DNA of 46,577 nt from Desulfobulbaceae bacterium (GCA_011390165.1 JAABSV010000032.1:1-46577); one strand, 5' to 3'. Shown: positions 9,066 to 18,677, numbered from the stretch's first letter. Notes: generated by a model from the letters alone, not told the origin. Program-made: numbers and translations.

Positions 9066-9099
9066 AGCCGCCGGCAAGGGTTTGCCCGTGCCGGCGGCT
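9066..9099. terminator. Strong hairpin between convergent genes
   Basis: AGCCGCCGGCA (9066-9076) and TGCCGGCGGCT (9089-9099) form a perfect 11-bp stem with a 12-base loop, 50 bases after the thiolase stop and 70 bases beyond the amidohydrolase stop on the other strand. There is no T-run, so it is a probable shared transcript end or 3' stabiliser rather than a canonical terminator. Confidence 0.5.
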
Positions 9100-9168
9100 T
9101 GCCGCGCTATGCCATTGATCCGGCATGGCCTTCGACACGGCCCCGCCGGCGCCAGTCTGCGACATCCG

Positions 9169-10416
9169 TCAGCCGGCATACTGTTGCCCCAATACCTGTT
9201 GCGGGAATTTCTGCGGATTTTTCCGGTACAGCTCCGACGGTCGGCCATCGATATAGATCTGCTCCAGATAGGCCAGCTTCCTCGGCAACTGTGCCGGCCC
9301 GCCGCGGGCCACCAGAAAGGTGGCCCGGCAGCCTACGGTGAGGGTGCCGCTCTCGGCAAGACCGAGTAGACGAGCGCCGTTGGCGGTCGCACAGCGTACA
9401 GTTTCGGTCAGGCTGTAACCGGCCCGGCGCAGCAGTTTCATCTCCTCGATCAGCCCTTCTCCATGCAGTACCCCGGGACTGCCGGCATCACTGCCCAGGG
9501 CGACGGTGACCCCCAACTGCCTCGCCTGTGCCAGTTGCGCCAGTTGGTGCTGCAGGTTTTTCTCCACCACGGCCGGGTCGGCTTTCCCACTGGCCGCCTC
9601 CGGTGTGGCGGCATAGGCCTGCATGGTGACTGCCGTCGGCACCCAGACCACCCCCCTTTCGGCCAGCAGTTCGAGGTTGTCCCGGCCCATGAAGAACCCG
9701 TGCTCGATGGAGTCGGCCCCGGCCAGGATCGCCTCACGCACCGGCCGGCGGCCGTTGGCGTGGACCATCACCTTCAGTCCGGCAGCGGCCGCCCCTCTGA
9801 CCAGGGCGGCAATCTCCGCCTGGGCGAACTGGGGCGGGGTCTCCCGGGCAAAGTGCTCCAGGCTGTTGAGTCCGGAATTGACCAGTTTGATCTGGTCAAC
9901 CGCCCCCGCCTGGCGGAGGCAGGCCTCGACAAGGCCCTCCTCGTCTGGTGGCCCGCCGATCAAGGCCCCGTATCGGCCACGAGCATGCCAGGCCCTGCCG
10001 GCCAACCGCAGGGTCACCGCCGGGTGGCCACCCCCCTCCTCGCGCAGACGCAGGCTGAAACCATGGCGGTCACCGGCGTCACGCGCCGCCAGCACCCCGT
10101 GGGCAAAGAGATCATCGAGGTGGCGCCGCATCATTGTTCGGATTTCTTCATAGCCCAAAGCCTGCGCCCTCTCCCGAACCCGTCGGTCAGTGCTTCCCGA
10201 CATGCCGAGGTGGAGGTGGCAGTCAACCAGCGGCGGCAACACGGTGCAGTGGGAGAGGTCGGTCCAGCGGCCGGGATCGCTGCCGGAGAGGGCCTCGGCT
10301 GCCGGCCGAATGGCAGTTATCCGACCCCCCTCCACCCGTAACAGCACCTTCTCCCGTACCGGGCCACCACTGCCGTCCAGCAACCAGCCGACCAGAATCT
10401 CCCGTGCTCTGCCCAT
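9169..10416 (-). CDS. Amidohydrolase-superfamily metal-dependent hydrolase
   Basis: The 415-residue cytoplasmic protein has the TIM-barrel amidohydrolase metal-site order. It shows H67 and H69 in DCHLHL, Lys177 in DQIKLVN (the candidate carboxylated metal-bridging Lys), H219 in MVHANGR, H239 in IEHGFF and D310 in ALGSDAGSPG. A short beta-sandwich part made of the N-terminal 60 residues and the C-terminal 50 flanks the barrel. This order resembles imidazolonepropionase-like and prolidase/organophosphatase-like branches. The natural substrate (a cyclic amide or a dipeptide, for example) cannot be read from sequence. There are no histidine-degradation neighbours, which argues against HutI. The start ATG is behind GGAGGGGAGAGG. 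It is transcribed alone, divergent from the YheT-type gene. Confidence 0.82.
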   Translation of the reverse strand: MGRAREILVGWLLDGSGGPVREKVLLRVEGGRITAIRPAAEALSGSDPGRWTDLSHCTVLPPLVDCHLHLGMSGSTDRRVRERAQALGYEEIRTMMRRHLDDLFAHGVLAARDAGDRHGFSLRLREEGGGHPAVTLRLAGRAWHARGRYGALIGGPPDEEGLVEACLRQAGAVDQIKLVNSGLNSLEHFARETPPQFAQAEIAALVRGAAAAGLKVMVHANGRRPVREAILAGADSIEHGFFMGRDNLELLAERGVVWVPTAVTMQAYAATPEAASGKADPAVVEKNLQHQLAQLAQARQLGVTVALGSDAGSPGVLHGEGLIEEMKLLRRAGYSLTETVRCATANGARLLGLAESGTLTVGCRATFLVARGGPAQLPRKLAYLEQIYIDGRPSELYRKNPQKFPQQVLGQQYAG

Positions 10417-10593
10417 CCTCTCCCCTCCACACTACCTTTGCCGGTTATTTTTTCGGGAGCAGCCTGACACCCGGCCCCGGAGCTGTACCGGCGAACGCCC
10501 GTATTGAGCGAGGTGCGAAATGGCAAAAATTGTGGTAAGAAGCAGCCTCGTTGTCAAGAGCTGTTTTCTCCGTATCGTCTCGACCGCACCTCT

Positions 10594-11718
10594 ATGAAGC
10601 CGTTCACCCCACCGCTGTGGTTACGCAACCGCCATCTGCAGACCACCCTCACCAGTCTGCCACCAAGGCGACTGCTCGCCCGCCACCGGGCCCGGGAATT
10701 GCTTGCCCTCAGCCGGGACGAGATCCTCACTTGTGCCGATGGCATACGCCTCTTGGGCTCGTACAGCAGCCGCCAGGGGAATAGCCGTGGTCTGGTCACC
10801 CTGATCCATGGTTGGGAAGGGAGCAGTGGCTCAAGCTACATCCTGACAGCGGCAACCGCTCTCTTTGCCGGCGGCTACAACGTCTTTCGCCTCAACCTGC
10901 GCGACCACGGCGCCAGCCACCATCTGAATCGCGAGCTGTTCAACTCCACTCGCCTCAGGGAGGTGGTAACCGGCCTGGCCGACATCCATCGGCGCCACCC
11001 GCACCGGCGAAAATTTCTTGCCGGTTTTTCCCTGGGCGGTAATTTTGCCCTGCGTGTCGGCTTGGCCGCCCCCGCCGCGGGGGTGGAGATAGAGGCCATC
11101 GCGGCGATCTGTCCCGTGATTGACCCGGTGGATGCCACGCACAATCTTGAGCGGAACCACCCCATCTACCATCGCTATTTCGTTCGCAAGTGGCGGCGTT
11201 CCCTGGCCGAAAAGCTGCGCCTCCACCCCGGGCTGGATGACCCGCAGGAATTGCTCGGTCGCCATAGCCTCTCCGCCCTCAACGACCACTTCGTCCCCCG
11301 CCACACCCCTTATCCAGACGCCTTCTCCTACCTTTCCGCTTACCGTCTCTCCGCCGGCCAACTTGCCGGCCTGCGTATTCCCACCACCATTCTGGCAACA
11401 GACGACGACCCGATTCTGCCGCCCTACCAGTTTGCTGCTCTACAGCAAACCGACCTGCTGAGAATCGAAAAACTTCGCTACGGTGGCCACTGCGGCTTTC
11501 TCCAGGACTTCCGGCTGACCAGTTGGCTGGACGGCCATCTCCTCACCCTGTTCAACCAGGTCGGCGATGGTGACAAGACAGGCAAACGGGGTGTCGACAG
11601 CAGGGCTGATCGTTGTTATCATGGGGTCGTCAACTTCTCGGCTTTGCCTCCCTTACCCCCGCAGAAACAGGAGTGCCATGGAATCGATTACCGTCTTTAC
11701 CACCGCGCTTGCCTATGA
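10594..11718 (+). CDS. YheT-type alpha/beta hydrolase
   Basis: The N-terminus FTPPLWLRNRHLQT is characteristic of the YheT/EMB8 group of alpha/beta hydrolases. The catalytic triad can be seen as Ser146 in AGFSLGGN, an Asp in ATDDDPILP (about residue 270-272) and His299 in YGGHCGF; HGWEGS is the oxyanion-hole loop. Members act as esterases on acyl substrates, but the in vivo substrate is not known. The start at 10594 is set by the family N-terminus; there is no clear ribosome-binding site, and an upstream TTG at 10504 would add 30 unrelated residues. The last 60 residues look unlike the family and run 41 bases into the ferritin-like gene in another frame. They may be a non-conserved tail. Confidence 0.83.
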   Translation: MKPFTPPLWLRNRHLQTTLTSLPPRRLLARHRARELLALSRDEILTCADGIRLLGSYSSRQGNSRGLVTLIHGWEGSSGSSYILTAATALFAGGYNVFRLNLRDHGASHHLNRELFNSTRLREVVTGLADIHRRHPHRRKFLAGFSLGGNFALRVGLAAPAAGVEIEAIAAICPVIDPVDATHNLERNHPIYHRYFVRKWRRSLAEKLRLHPGLDDPQELLGRHSLSALNDHFVPRHTPYPDAFSYLSAYRLSAGQLAGLRIPTTILATDDDPILPPYQFAALQQTDLLRIEKLRYGGHCGFLQDFRLTSWLDGHLLTLFNQVGDGDKTGKRGVDSRADRCYHGVVNFSALPPLPPQKQECHGIDYRLYHRACL

Positions 11719-12187
11719 GGAAAAAATCAAAGACCTCTACCGTTCCGCCGAAAGGATCATTGATGACAAACGGGGCAAGGCAATTTTTCGAGCCTTGGCC
11801 GATGACGAGCAGTCACACATCGATTTTCTCCACTACAGTCTGGAGCAGTTGAAGGAGGCGGGCGAGATCGACGCCAACCGGCTGACCAACGCCTTGCCCG
11901 ATCGGGCAGCCATCGAGAAAAATATCGCCGGCTTGACCAGCAAGATTCCCGATCGGATGCTCGGTGATCTGAAGATTGTCCTGAACAGCGCCCTGGTGAT
12001 GGAGAAGGAGACATCGGCCTTCTACCGGGACGCCTGCAAGCGGACTGAAGGTTCGATCAGAAAGATATTCGAGCGGTTTGTGGCCATTGAAGACCGGCAT
12101 GTGGATATTGTGCAGATCGAACTGGACCACGCCTCGAACAACGGGGTATGGTTTGACTTCATGGAAATCAACCTGGAAGCGGAGTAA
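11678..12187 (+). CDS. Ferritin-like/rubrerythrin-type diiron protein
   Basis: The 169-residue protein is predicted to be a four-helix bundle with paired diiron ligands. These are E14/E15 in LAYEEKIKDLY, E44 and H47 in DDEQSHIDFL, E109/E111 in VMEKETSAFY and E138 with H141 in AIEDRHVDI. This is the rubrerythrin-like arrangement without the C-terminal rubredoxin domain, so it lacks a built-in electron donor. In anaerobes such proteins reduce peroxide or handle iron. The ATG at 11678 follows AGGAG with 5-base spacing; the in-frame extension to 11567 is rejected. The start overlaps the 3' end of the YheT-type gene by 41 bases, which suggests co-transcription. A ribosome-free 236-base region with tandem repeats follows. 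Confidence 0.85.
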   Translation: MESITVFTTALAYEEKIKDLYRSAERIIDDKRGKAIFRALADDEQSHIDFLHYSLEQLKEAGEIDANRLTNALPDRAAIEKNIAGLTSKIPDRMLGDLKIVLNSALVMEKETSAFYRDACKRTEGSIRKIFERFVAIEDRHVDIVQIELDHASNNGVWFDFMEINLEAE

Positions 12188-12276
12188 GCAACAGGGAAAT
12201 GCCGGTAGAGCCGGCAAGCGGTGGCGCTTTGCCCACCCGATACTTTCTGTGCTACTCTATTGGTCGTGTACAATGC

Positions 12277-12322
12277 TGTCGGCGCCCTGCTGTCGGCGAC
12301 CTTTTGTCGGCGCCCTGCTGTC
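12277..12322 (+). repeat. Tandem repeat, 14-bp unit, about 3.3 copies
   Basis: Copies of TGTCGGCGCCCTGC start at 12277, 12291 and 12305 with exact 14-base spacing, and a partial TGTC follows. The middle copy differs (TGTCGGCGACCTTT), so the first and third units share an 18-base identity. It lies in the intergenic leader about 100 bases upstream of the lipoprotein gene. Confidence 0.8.
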
Positions 12323-12423
12323 CAGCGCCATGTTGGCCCAGGCGAAATTACCCGCCCGCACTGCTCGCGGCGGACGGCAAAATCGGGTCTGTGCCCATTC
12401 ACAGTTGTCAAGAGGAGGAAGGT

Positions 12424-12807
12424 ATGCTTACGAGAACCCTGACTGTCCTGTTGGTAGTCGCTCTTGCCGGTCTTGTTGCCTGTACCAAATACATTCCCGA
12501 GGAACCGCCGCAAAGCACCGGGGCAGTGTTTCAACGAAGCCCGGAGGAAGTACGGGCCGCCGCCCGCAACGCCTTGACCAAACTCAACTTCGCCATCATT
12601 CAGGAGAACGATGAGTACATTGAGGCGGTACACCTGAAACCGGGCGAAACGGTGGAAAAGAACCGCAGCGAACTGGTTGGGGTTTGGATCAAGCCCCGTG
12701 ACAACAGTGTCCTCTTGCTGGTCGACACGGTAAAGCGGGCCTCCGGTATCGCCAAACAGCGTGACTGGCGGCAGGATCTGACCCGCCTGATCATCAAAGA
12801 GCTGTAA
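12424..12807 (+). CDS. Small predicted lipoprotein
   Basis: The 127-residue protein begins with a basic signal (MLTRTLTVLLVVALAGLVAC) whose Cys20 sits at the end of a lipobox-like LVAC, so it is probably lipidated and membrane-anchored. The mature part has no Cys and reads as an alpha/beta domain of about 100 residues (SPEEVRAAARNALTKLNFAII, then EYIEAVHLKPGE and VGVWIKPRDNSVLLLVDTVK). I do not recognise the family. It has an excellent AGAGGAGGAAGG ribosome-binding site. The next gene, 69 bases downstream on the same strand, also encodes an exported protein, so they may be expressed together at the envelope. Confidence 0.72.
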   Translation: MLTRTLTVLLVVALAGLVACTKYIPEEPPQSTGAVFQRSPEEVRAAARNALTKLNFAIIQENDEYIEAVHLKPGETVEKNRSELVGVWIKPRDNSVLLLVDTVKRASGIAKQRDWRQDLTRLIIKEL

Positions 12808-12876
12808 CCCGAGTCCGGCAAGCGCCACCCCCCTGTCCGGCCGGCCATCCGCCGCCGCCGGGCAGGCTGGAGAGCT

Positions 12877-13503
12877 ATGAAAAGAGGTCCCCAGCTGGTT
12901 TCTCTCCTGCTGCTCCTTCTTTTTTCGGCTATCACCGCCCCTGCCGAAGAAAATGGCGGCCCGACTTTTACCCACCAGCCGGTGGCCGTCACCAAGGCCG
13001 GTGAAGCGGTACCAATCAAGGTCACACTCCCAACCGGACTGACAGAGGTCCGCCTCTATTTCAAAACCCTGGCCGGCTCTCGGCCCTTTTTTGTCGCGAT
13101 GGCCGAGACCGCCGCCGGAGAGTACCAGGCAGCATTGCCGCCGGCGAAGAACCGCAGCAAGGGGCTCGACTACCGCATCCTCTTTCAGGATTCGACGGGC
13201 CAGGTCTTTCAGTCCAAAGAGTACCGACTGCTGGTCCTTGACGACTCCCGCCAGCGCCACGCCGGTGCTGCGGAAATTGCGGTGTCGGCGGAGCAGGGTG
13301 GCCAGGAGGTGGTAAGGGACTTTGCCGTGCCCCTGCGGGTTACCGTGACCACAGAGCCTTTACTGGCCGTTGCCGTCCCATATGACCACCCGCCGATTAC
13401 CGTTCCCGGGCCGGGAGGGGGAGGTTCTGGAGGAGGGTTAATCGGCTTGGGCGGGGTCTCGGCGACCATTGCCGTCGGCGGGGTCGGGATCAGCATCAAA
13501 TAG
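12877..13503 (+). CDS. Exported hypothetical protein with glycine-rich C-terminus
   Basis: The 208-residue protein opens with a signal peptide (MKRGPQLVSLLLLLLFSAITAPAEE, cleavage probably after APA). Residues 30-120 read as a beta-rich, immunoglobulin-like domain (VTLPTGLTEVRLYFKTLAG, LDYRILFQDSTGQVF). The chain then passes a proline stretch (HPPITVPGPGG) and ends in a Gly/Val/Ile-rich hydrophobic tail (GLIGLGGVSATIAVGGVGISIK). The tail could be a membrane-contacting or aggregating segment; this is inference. I do not recognise the family. GGAG precedes the ATG. It follows the lipoprotein gene and ends 168 bases before a convergent sugar-kinase gene; that gap shows nothing notable. Confidence 0.68.
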   Translation: MKRGPQLVSLLLLLLFSAITAPAEENGGPTFTHQPVAVTKAGEAVPIKVTLPTGLTEVRLYFKTLAGSRPFFVAMAETAAGEYQAALPPAKNRSKGLDYRILFQDSTGQVFQSKEYRLLVLDDSRQRHAGAAEIAVSAEQGGQEVVRDFAVPLRVTVTTEPLLAVAVPYDHPPITVPGPGGGGSGGGLIGLGGVSATIAVGGVGISIK

Positions 13504-13671
13504 ACCGCTTGCAGCTGTTCGCCAGCCCCCCATTTCCACCCGGTCGAGCCACCTTGCAGAGCCGACCATCGCTCAGCGTCCTCCCTGAACGAACCTGGAG
13601 CACGTGTTCAACGGGTACAGTTCCCCGGGTTTTGCCCTCTTTGGCTGCTTTGCAGGTTGATTCCGACGGCT

Positions 13672-14550
13672 TCAGACCAGTTGCAGGGCCGCCGGCACCG
13701 GCGGCATGGCGCCCACCTGGGAACAGACGTAGGCGGCAAGGCGATTGGCCAGTTCGTTGATCTCTGCCAGGGGGCGCTGCTGGAGGAAACCGATGGTGGC
13801 GGCGGCGGTGAAGCAGTCACCGGCGCCGATGCTGTCCACCACCTCCACCGGAATACCGGGGTGGTCTGAGGAATCGCTGGCGCTGAGCAAAAGGCTTCCT
13901 TCACCGCCACGGGTATAGACCACCAGAGCCAGACCGTAGCGGGCCCGGATCTCGCTCAGTACCGGTTCCGGCTCGCCACGCAAGCTGAGCAGATCCATCA
14001 CAACCGGCAGTTCGTCGCTATTCAACTTCAGAATATCACAGCGGGCAAGGGAGGCGAGGATCACTTCCGGACCGTAAAAATGCTGCCGCAGATTGATATC
14101 GAAGACCCGTAGGGTCGTGCCGGGCAGACCGTCCAGAAAGCTCTGGATAACCCGCCGCGATTCCTCGGCTCGCTGAGCGAGAGTACCGAAGCAGACCGCC
14201 CGGGCCTCTTCAGCCACCCTGGCCGCATGGCTGTTCAGTTGCAGGTGGTCCCAGGCGGCCTCGGCAGGAAAACGGTAGTTGGCAATTCCGGCCGAGTCCA
14301 CCTCGATGGCCACATAACCGGTGGGCTGGTCGACCCGGGAGATCGCCCGGATATCCAGCCCCCGCTCGCCAAGCAGGTCCAGGGCCGCATCACCCCGCCG
14401 GTCTTTGCCGATGGCCGAGATCGGCACGCCGGTGGCGCCCAGGGCTGCGGCGTGGTAGGCAAAATTGACCGGCGCCCCGCCCAGGACCTCCCGCTGCGGC
14501 AACACATCCCAGAGCAGTTCACCGATACCGGCGACAAGAAAATTACCCAT
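13672..14550 (-). CDS. PfkB-family carbohydrate kinase (fructokinase-like)
   Basis: PfkB kinases phosphorylate sugars or nucleosides using ATP. The 292-residue protein shows signature 1 (GGAPVNFAYHAAALGA) and signature 2 with the catalytic base in DSIGAGDCFTAAA. The substrate-lid strands TGYVAIEVDSAG and IANYRFP are typical of the fructokinase and 2-keto-3-deoxygluconate kinase branch. Fructose is the more likely substrate, but sequence alone does not settle it. The ATG at 14550 is preferred to the GTG at 14553 because GGAGGG then sits at normal distance. The start overlaps the stop of the upstream response-regulator gene by 8 bases (ATGGGTAA), so translation is probably coupled. Confidence 0.85.
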   Translation of the reverse strand: MGNFLVAGIGELLWDVLPQREVLGGAPVNFAYHAAALGATGVPISAIGKDRRGDAALDLLGERGLDIRAISRVDQPTGYVAIEVDSAGIANYRFPAEAAWDHLQLNSHAARVAEEARAVCFGTLAQRAEESRRVIQSFLDGLPGTTLRVFDINLRQHFYGPEVILASLARCDILKLNSDELPVVMDLLSLRGEPEPVLSEIRARYGLALVVYTRGGEGSLLLSASDSSDHPGIPVEVVDSIGAGDCFTAAATIGFLQQRPLAEINELANRLAAYVCSQVGAMPPVPAALQLV

Positions 14551-15307
14551 CACTCTCCCTCCGCACGCTGCTGCCAGCTTTTTCCAGACAACGGTTCACC
14601 CGGCCGTAAAACAACTCCACCTGCAGGCCGCCCTCTTTCCCCGGAGAATCGGCACCACTACTGGCAAGAAAGCTGGTTTCGCCTGCACCCTCCTTGCCAA
14701 GGTCAAGAATGGCCGGTGGCTCTTCCTGTTCTAGTAATCTGATTTTCATGCTGAAGTCGTCATAATCAAAGCCTGGCAGGCGGCCGTCGGCAATCACCAG
14801 GCGAATCTTCGGGTACCGTTCGACGATTGCCAGGGCTCCGGCCACATCCGCGGCATTGAGCACCCGGAAGTGGCGGATATAGAGAAGTTCCGAGACGGTT
14901 TTGCGGACCTCGGTGGATGCGCTGGCCACCAGAACCAGGGTTTCCCGGTTGCGCTCGACACGGACCATGGCGGCAATGATGGCGACCAGGCTTTCCCGGT
15001 CTTTTTTGACCACGTAATCGGCCACCTTCTTCGCCCAGACCCTCTCTCGGACCTCGACACTGTCGTCGCTGGTAAAGACGAATGCCGAGACCCCCTGGTC
15101 GGTCACCAGGTCGATGATCTGGCCGTCAGCGGCATCGGGAAGGTTGTAGTCGAGAAGGGCCATGCCGTAGCCACCCTCGGCCAGCAGCAGGCTGGCCTCG
15201 GCATAGCTCTTCGCCCAACGAACAGGCACGGAAAAGGCCCTTTCCAGGGCATTTTTTGCCAGCCGGCCAAACATCGTGCTGTCTTCGACGAGAAGAATCT
15301 GCGGCAT
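14543..15307 (-). CDS. Response regulator with two receiver-like domains and no output domain
   Basis: Residues 1-118 form a complete receiver: MPQILLVEDST with the acidic pair, phospho-acceptor Asp53 in ALLDYNLP, VFTSDD and the Lys of VVKKD. Residues 122-200 form a second receiver-like domain (LVLVASASTEVRKTVSELL, Asp174 in VIADGRLPGFD) that lacks a clear acidic pair, so it is probably degenerate. The last 50 residues are low in motifs; there is no GGDEF, EAL, HD-GYP or helix-turn-helix domain. Tandem receivers of this kind often precede diguanylate cyclase domains, which are missing here. The start at 15307 follows GGAGGTG and matches the receiver N-terminus. It overlaps the sugar-kinase start by 8 bases. 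Confidence 0.85.
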   Translation of the reverse strand: MPQILLVEDSTMFGRLAKNALERAFSVPVRWAKSYAEASLLLAEGGYGMALLDYNLPDAADGQIIDLVTDQGVSAFVFTSDDSVEVRERVWAKKVADYVVKKDRESLVAIIAAMVRVERNRETLVLVASASTEVRKTVSELLYIRHFRVLNAADVAGALAIVERYPKIRLVIADGRLPGFDYDDFSMKIRLLEQEEPPAILDLGKEGAGETSFLASSGADSPGKEGGLQVELFYGRVNRCLEKAGSSVRRESDG

Positions 15308-15474
15308 CACACCTCCCGGCAGTTTGCCCCTCCCGGTCGGAGCAGTTTTGCTCGACAGGTCACAGGACAAAACATCTTAGGCCAGATGCCCCCGGGGCGT
15401 CAACCGTTACCTGTCCGGAGCAGACCAACTGTAAGCGAGAAACTGCCGGAAACGGCCTTCCCTTTCGGACGGGA

Positions 15475-15900
15475 TCAGGATGGGGCAGGCTGACAGGCGG
15501 GACAGACCCCCACCACTTCCAGGTGGTGCGTCTCCACCAGGAAACCGGTTTCCCGGTTAATCAGGCGATGGAAGGTTCCAAGCCCCTGACAGCCGACCAG
15601 TTCGACCCTGCCGCAGATTCGGCAGACCAGCGGGTGGCAGTGGCCACCACGGCAGGCAACGTAGGCGTGCTGGCCATCGACGCCATGCACCCATTTCAAG
15701 AAACCCAGTCCCACCAGTTCCCGAACCGTTCGGTAGACTGTTGTCGGCCCGATCCCTTCTCGTTTGAGCAGGGCTACCGCCCGGGCGACGGTGCATCCCC
15801 GGGGGGCATCGGCAAATATTTCCCAGATTCGCCGACGTTGGCCGGTAAAACGCTTGCCCATGTCGTTGAAGGCCCGGCGCAGACTCTCTTCGATCCCCAT
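15475..15900 (-). CDS. zur: Fur-family regulator, probably the zinc uptake regulator
   Basis: The 141-residue protein has the Fur layout. A winged helix comes first (RFTGQRRRIWEIF, then GPTTVYRTVRELVGLGFLKWV), and the dimer domain follows with metal-site residues in GGHCHPLVCRICGRVE and THHLEVVGVCPAC. Two CxxC pairs (CRIC and CPAC) make a structural zinc site. Fur, PerR and Zur cannot be separated safely by motifs alone. The position 86 bases behind znuB on the same strand, in an operon that carries a palindromic operator, makes a zinc sensor the best call. It would repress its own operon when zinc is plentiful. No separate promoter is evident in the short gap. Confidence 0.85.
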   Translation of the reverse strand: MGIEESLRRAFNDMGKRFTGQRRRIWEIFADAPRGCTVARAVALLKREGIGPTTVYRTVRELVGLGFLKWVHGVDGQHAYVACRGGHCHPLVCRICGRVELVGCQGLGTFHRLINRETGFLVETHHLEVVGVCPACQPAPS

Positions 15901-15986
15901 CAGCCTCTTCTCCCCTCACCAGCTGCACCACCATGCCGGCGGTAATGGCCACGCCCCGGGCAAAAAATCGGGGAGGGCATCTCTTT

Positions 15987-16813
15987 CTACCGACCGAAGA
16001 GACGGGCTGCGGCCGATGCGGCCAGGAAACAGCCAAAATTGACAAAGACGATGGTCGCCCCGGTGGGCAGATCCCAGAAATAGGAGGCCACAATCCCCAG
16101 CCACACCGAAAAGACCGCAAAAAAACCGGCATAAATGAGAACCCCGCGGAAACTCCGGGCAATTTGCAGGGCGCTGATGGCCGGAAAAATCAACAGGCTC
16201 GAAACCAGCATGATCCCCACCACCCGGATTCCCAGGACCACGGTCAGAGCCGTGCAAACCACCAGGGCGACATTGATCCACCGGGTCGGCGTACCCTGAA
16301 CCCGGGCATACTCCTCTTCAAAGGCGGTGACAAAGAGATCGTGGTAGAGGAGGACTACCACCGCCACCACCACCAAGGAGAGGAGGATACTGAGGCGCAC
16401 TTCGGTTGGCGAAATAACCAGGATATTGCCGAACAGATAGCTGAACAGGTCGACATTGTAGCCACCGCCAAGACTGGCCAGCAGTACCCCGGTGGCCACC
16501 CCGAGGGCGGCGGTGAGACCGATTGCCGCATCGCCCTGAACCTTGCTCTGCTCGGCAAGATAGAGGATCCACAGTGAGGCGATCACCACAATGGGGATGG
16601 AAAAATAGACCGGATGCAGCTGGAAAAGAAGACAAAGACCAATTGCCCCGAAGCTGACATGGCCCAGCCCCTCGCCAATCAGGGCAAAGCGGCGCAGCAC
16701 CAGAAAGACCCCGAGGATGGCGCAACTCAGCGCCACAAAGGTACCGGCGACAAAGGCCCGCTGCATGAAGGCAAAACCAAGGGAGGCAAACAGCTCGCTG
16801 AAAAGGGCTGGCA

Positions 16814-16814
<1 letters not shown>
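15987..16814 (-). CDS. znuB: Zinc ABC transporter permease ZnuB
   Basis: ZnuB is the membrane channel of the high-affinity zinc (or manganese) importer. The 275-residue protein has about eight hydrophobic segments and the ABC-3 family patterns RAFVAGTFVALSCAILGVFLV, FALIGEGLGHVSFGAIGL and VGIMLVSSLLIFPAISALQIAR. The start at 16814 (MPALFSELF) shares one base with the znuC stop (TAATG), so the two are translated in tight coupling. An in-frame extension to 16901 inside znuC is rejected. The metal is inferred from the neighbouring Fur-type regulator and the His-rich binding protein. Confidence 0.93.
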
Positions 16815-17574
<760 letters not shown>

Positions 17575-17578
<4 letters not shown>

Positions 17579-18633
17579 CGACACTCCAGCCCCTGCCGCA
17601 GGTTGACAAGGTTGCCGGCCATCAGCGACAGATAACTCACCCCTGCCGCCAACTCATCCCGAGACAGGTTATGGGCACCGTGGAGGAGAAGCAGACCGGC
17701 ACCGGTCTCGGCGGCAATCACCCGGGCGACCTTCGGGTCGATTCCCTCCTCGAAAAAGATATACCGGTAGCCGCCATCGCGCATCTGCCGGCTGAGTTCG
17801 ATCATCTCGCTTGGCCGCGGCTGGGAGTCGGGGGCAAAGCCGCGGTAGGGGGAGATGTGGCTGAGCTGGAATCTCCTGGCAAAGTGGCCAAAGGCAAAAT
17901 GGCCACCATAGATGATGGTCCGGTGGCGGCAGTCGCTCAGACCGGTGGCAAATTCGGCATCGAGGGCCAGCAACTTTTGCCGGTACTCCTCACCGCGTCT
18001 CTCGTAGAGATCACCATTAGCCGGGTCACGGGCAACAAAGCCGGCAACGACATTTGCCATCATTGCCGCCGCATTGTGGAATTCGAGCCAGATATGGGGA
18101 TCGGCCTCGCCCGCTTCGCCAACTTCGCCAACATTAACTACATTACCAATATTAGCGGCTACGGCTGGCTCCGACTCCTCCCCGCCGTGGCGGTCTGGCT
18201 GGGCATGGCCATGAGAGTGGCTGGGGGCCTGCAAATGGTTGTGTGCCTGGGAGTGGTTTTCCAACTCCGATAGAGCCGCCGCCGCCTGAATACCGGCACT
18301 GGCCTCAATGACCAGCAGGTTGTTGGCAGAGGTTCCGGCCAGGAGACCCTCCACCCACGGCTCCATGAAGGCACCGATGTAGAGAAAAATATCGGCGCTG
18401 GTGATCTGCACGATGTCTTTCGGTTTGGGGTCGTAACTGTGGGCCTCGATTCCCGGCGGCAGAAGGAGGCGCACCTCCGCCTCCTCCCCACCGATAACCC
18501 GGGCCCAGTCGTACAGGGGAAAAAGGGTGGTGACCACCTGCAACCGTTTGTCGGCCTGCGCCGCAGAGGCGCCGGCTGCCAGAAGCAGGCAAAGGGAGAG
18601 AGTAAGAAGCAGAAACCGGCAGGCGAAGGTCAT
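17575..18633 (-). CDS. znuA: Zinc ABC transporter substrate-binding protein ZnuA
   Basis: ZnuA is the periplasmic zinc carrier. The 352-residue protein has a signal peptide (MTFACRFLLLTLSLCLLLAAGASA) and cluster A-I folds with metal ligands at H65 (GIEAHSYDPKPKD), H180 (DPHIWLEF) and a His in YGGHFAFGHFARRF. An acidic ligand is expected in the C-terminal lobe. Between about residues 127 and 149 is a His-rich loop (eight His) that marks zinc rather than manganese binders. The segment after it carries short GEV/GEA repeats. GGAGG precedes the ATG. The gene is first in znuA-znuC-znuB-zur and sits just behind the palindromic operator at 18678-18702. Confidence 0.95.
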
Positions 18634-18677
18634 CGAGGTCCTCCAGGAACAAGAGGGGTGGCACTGTTTGCAGGTCA

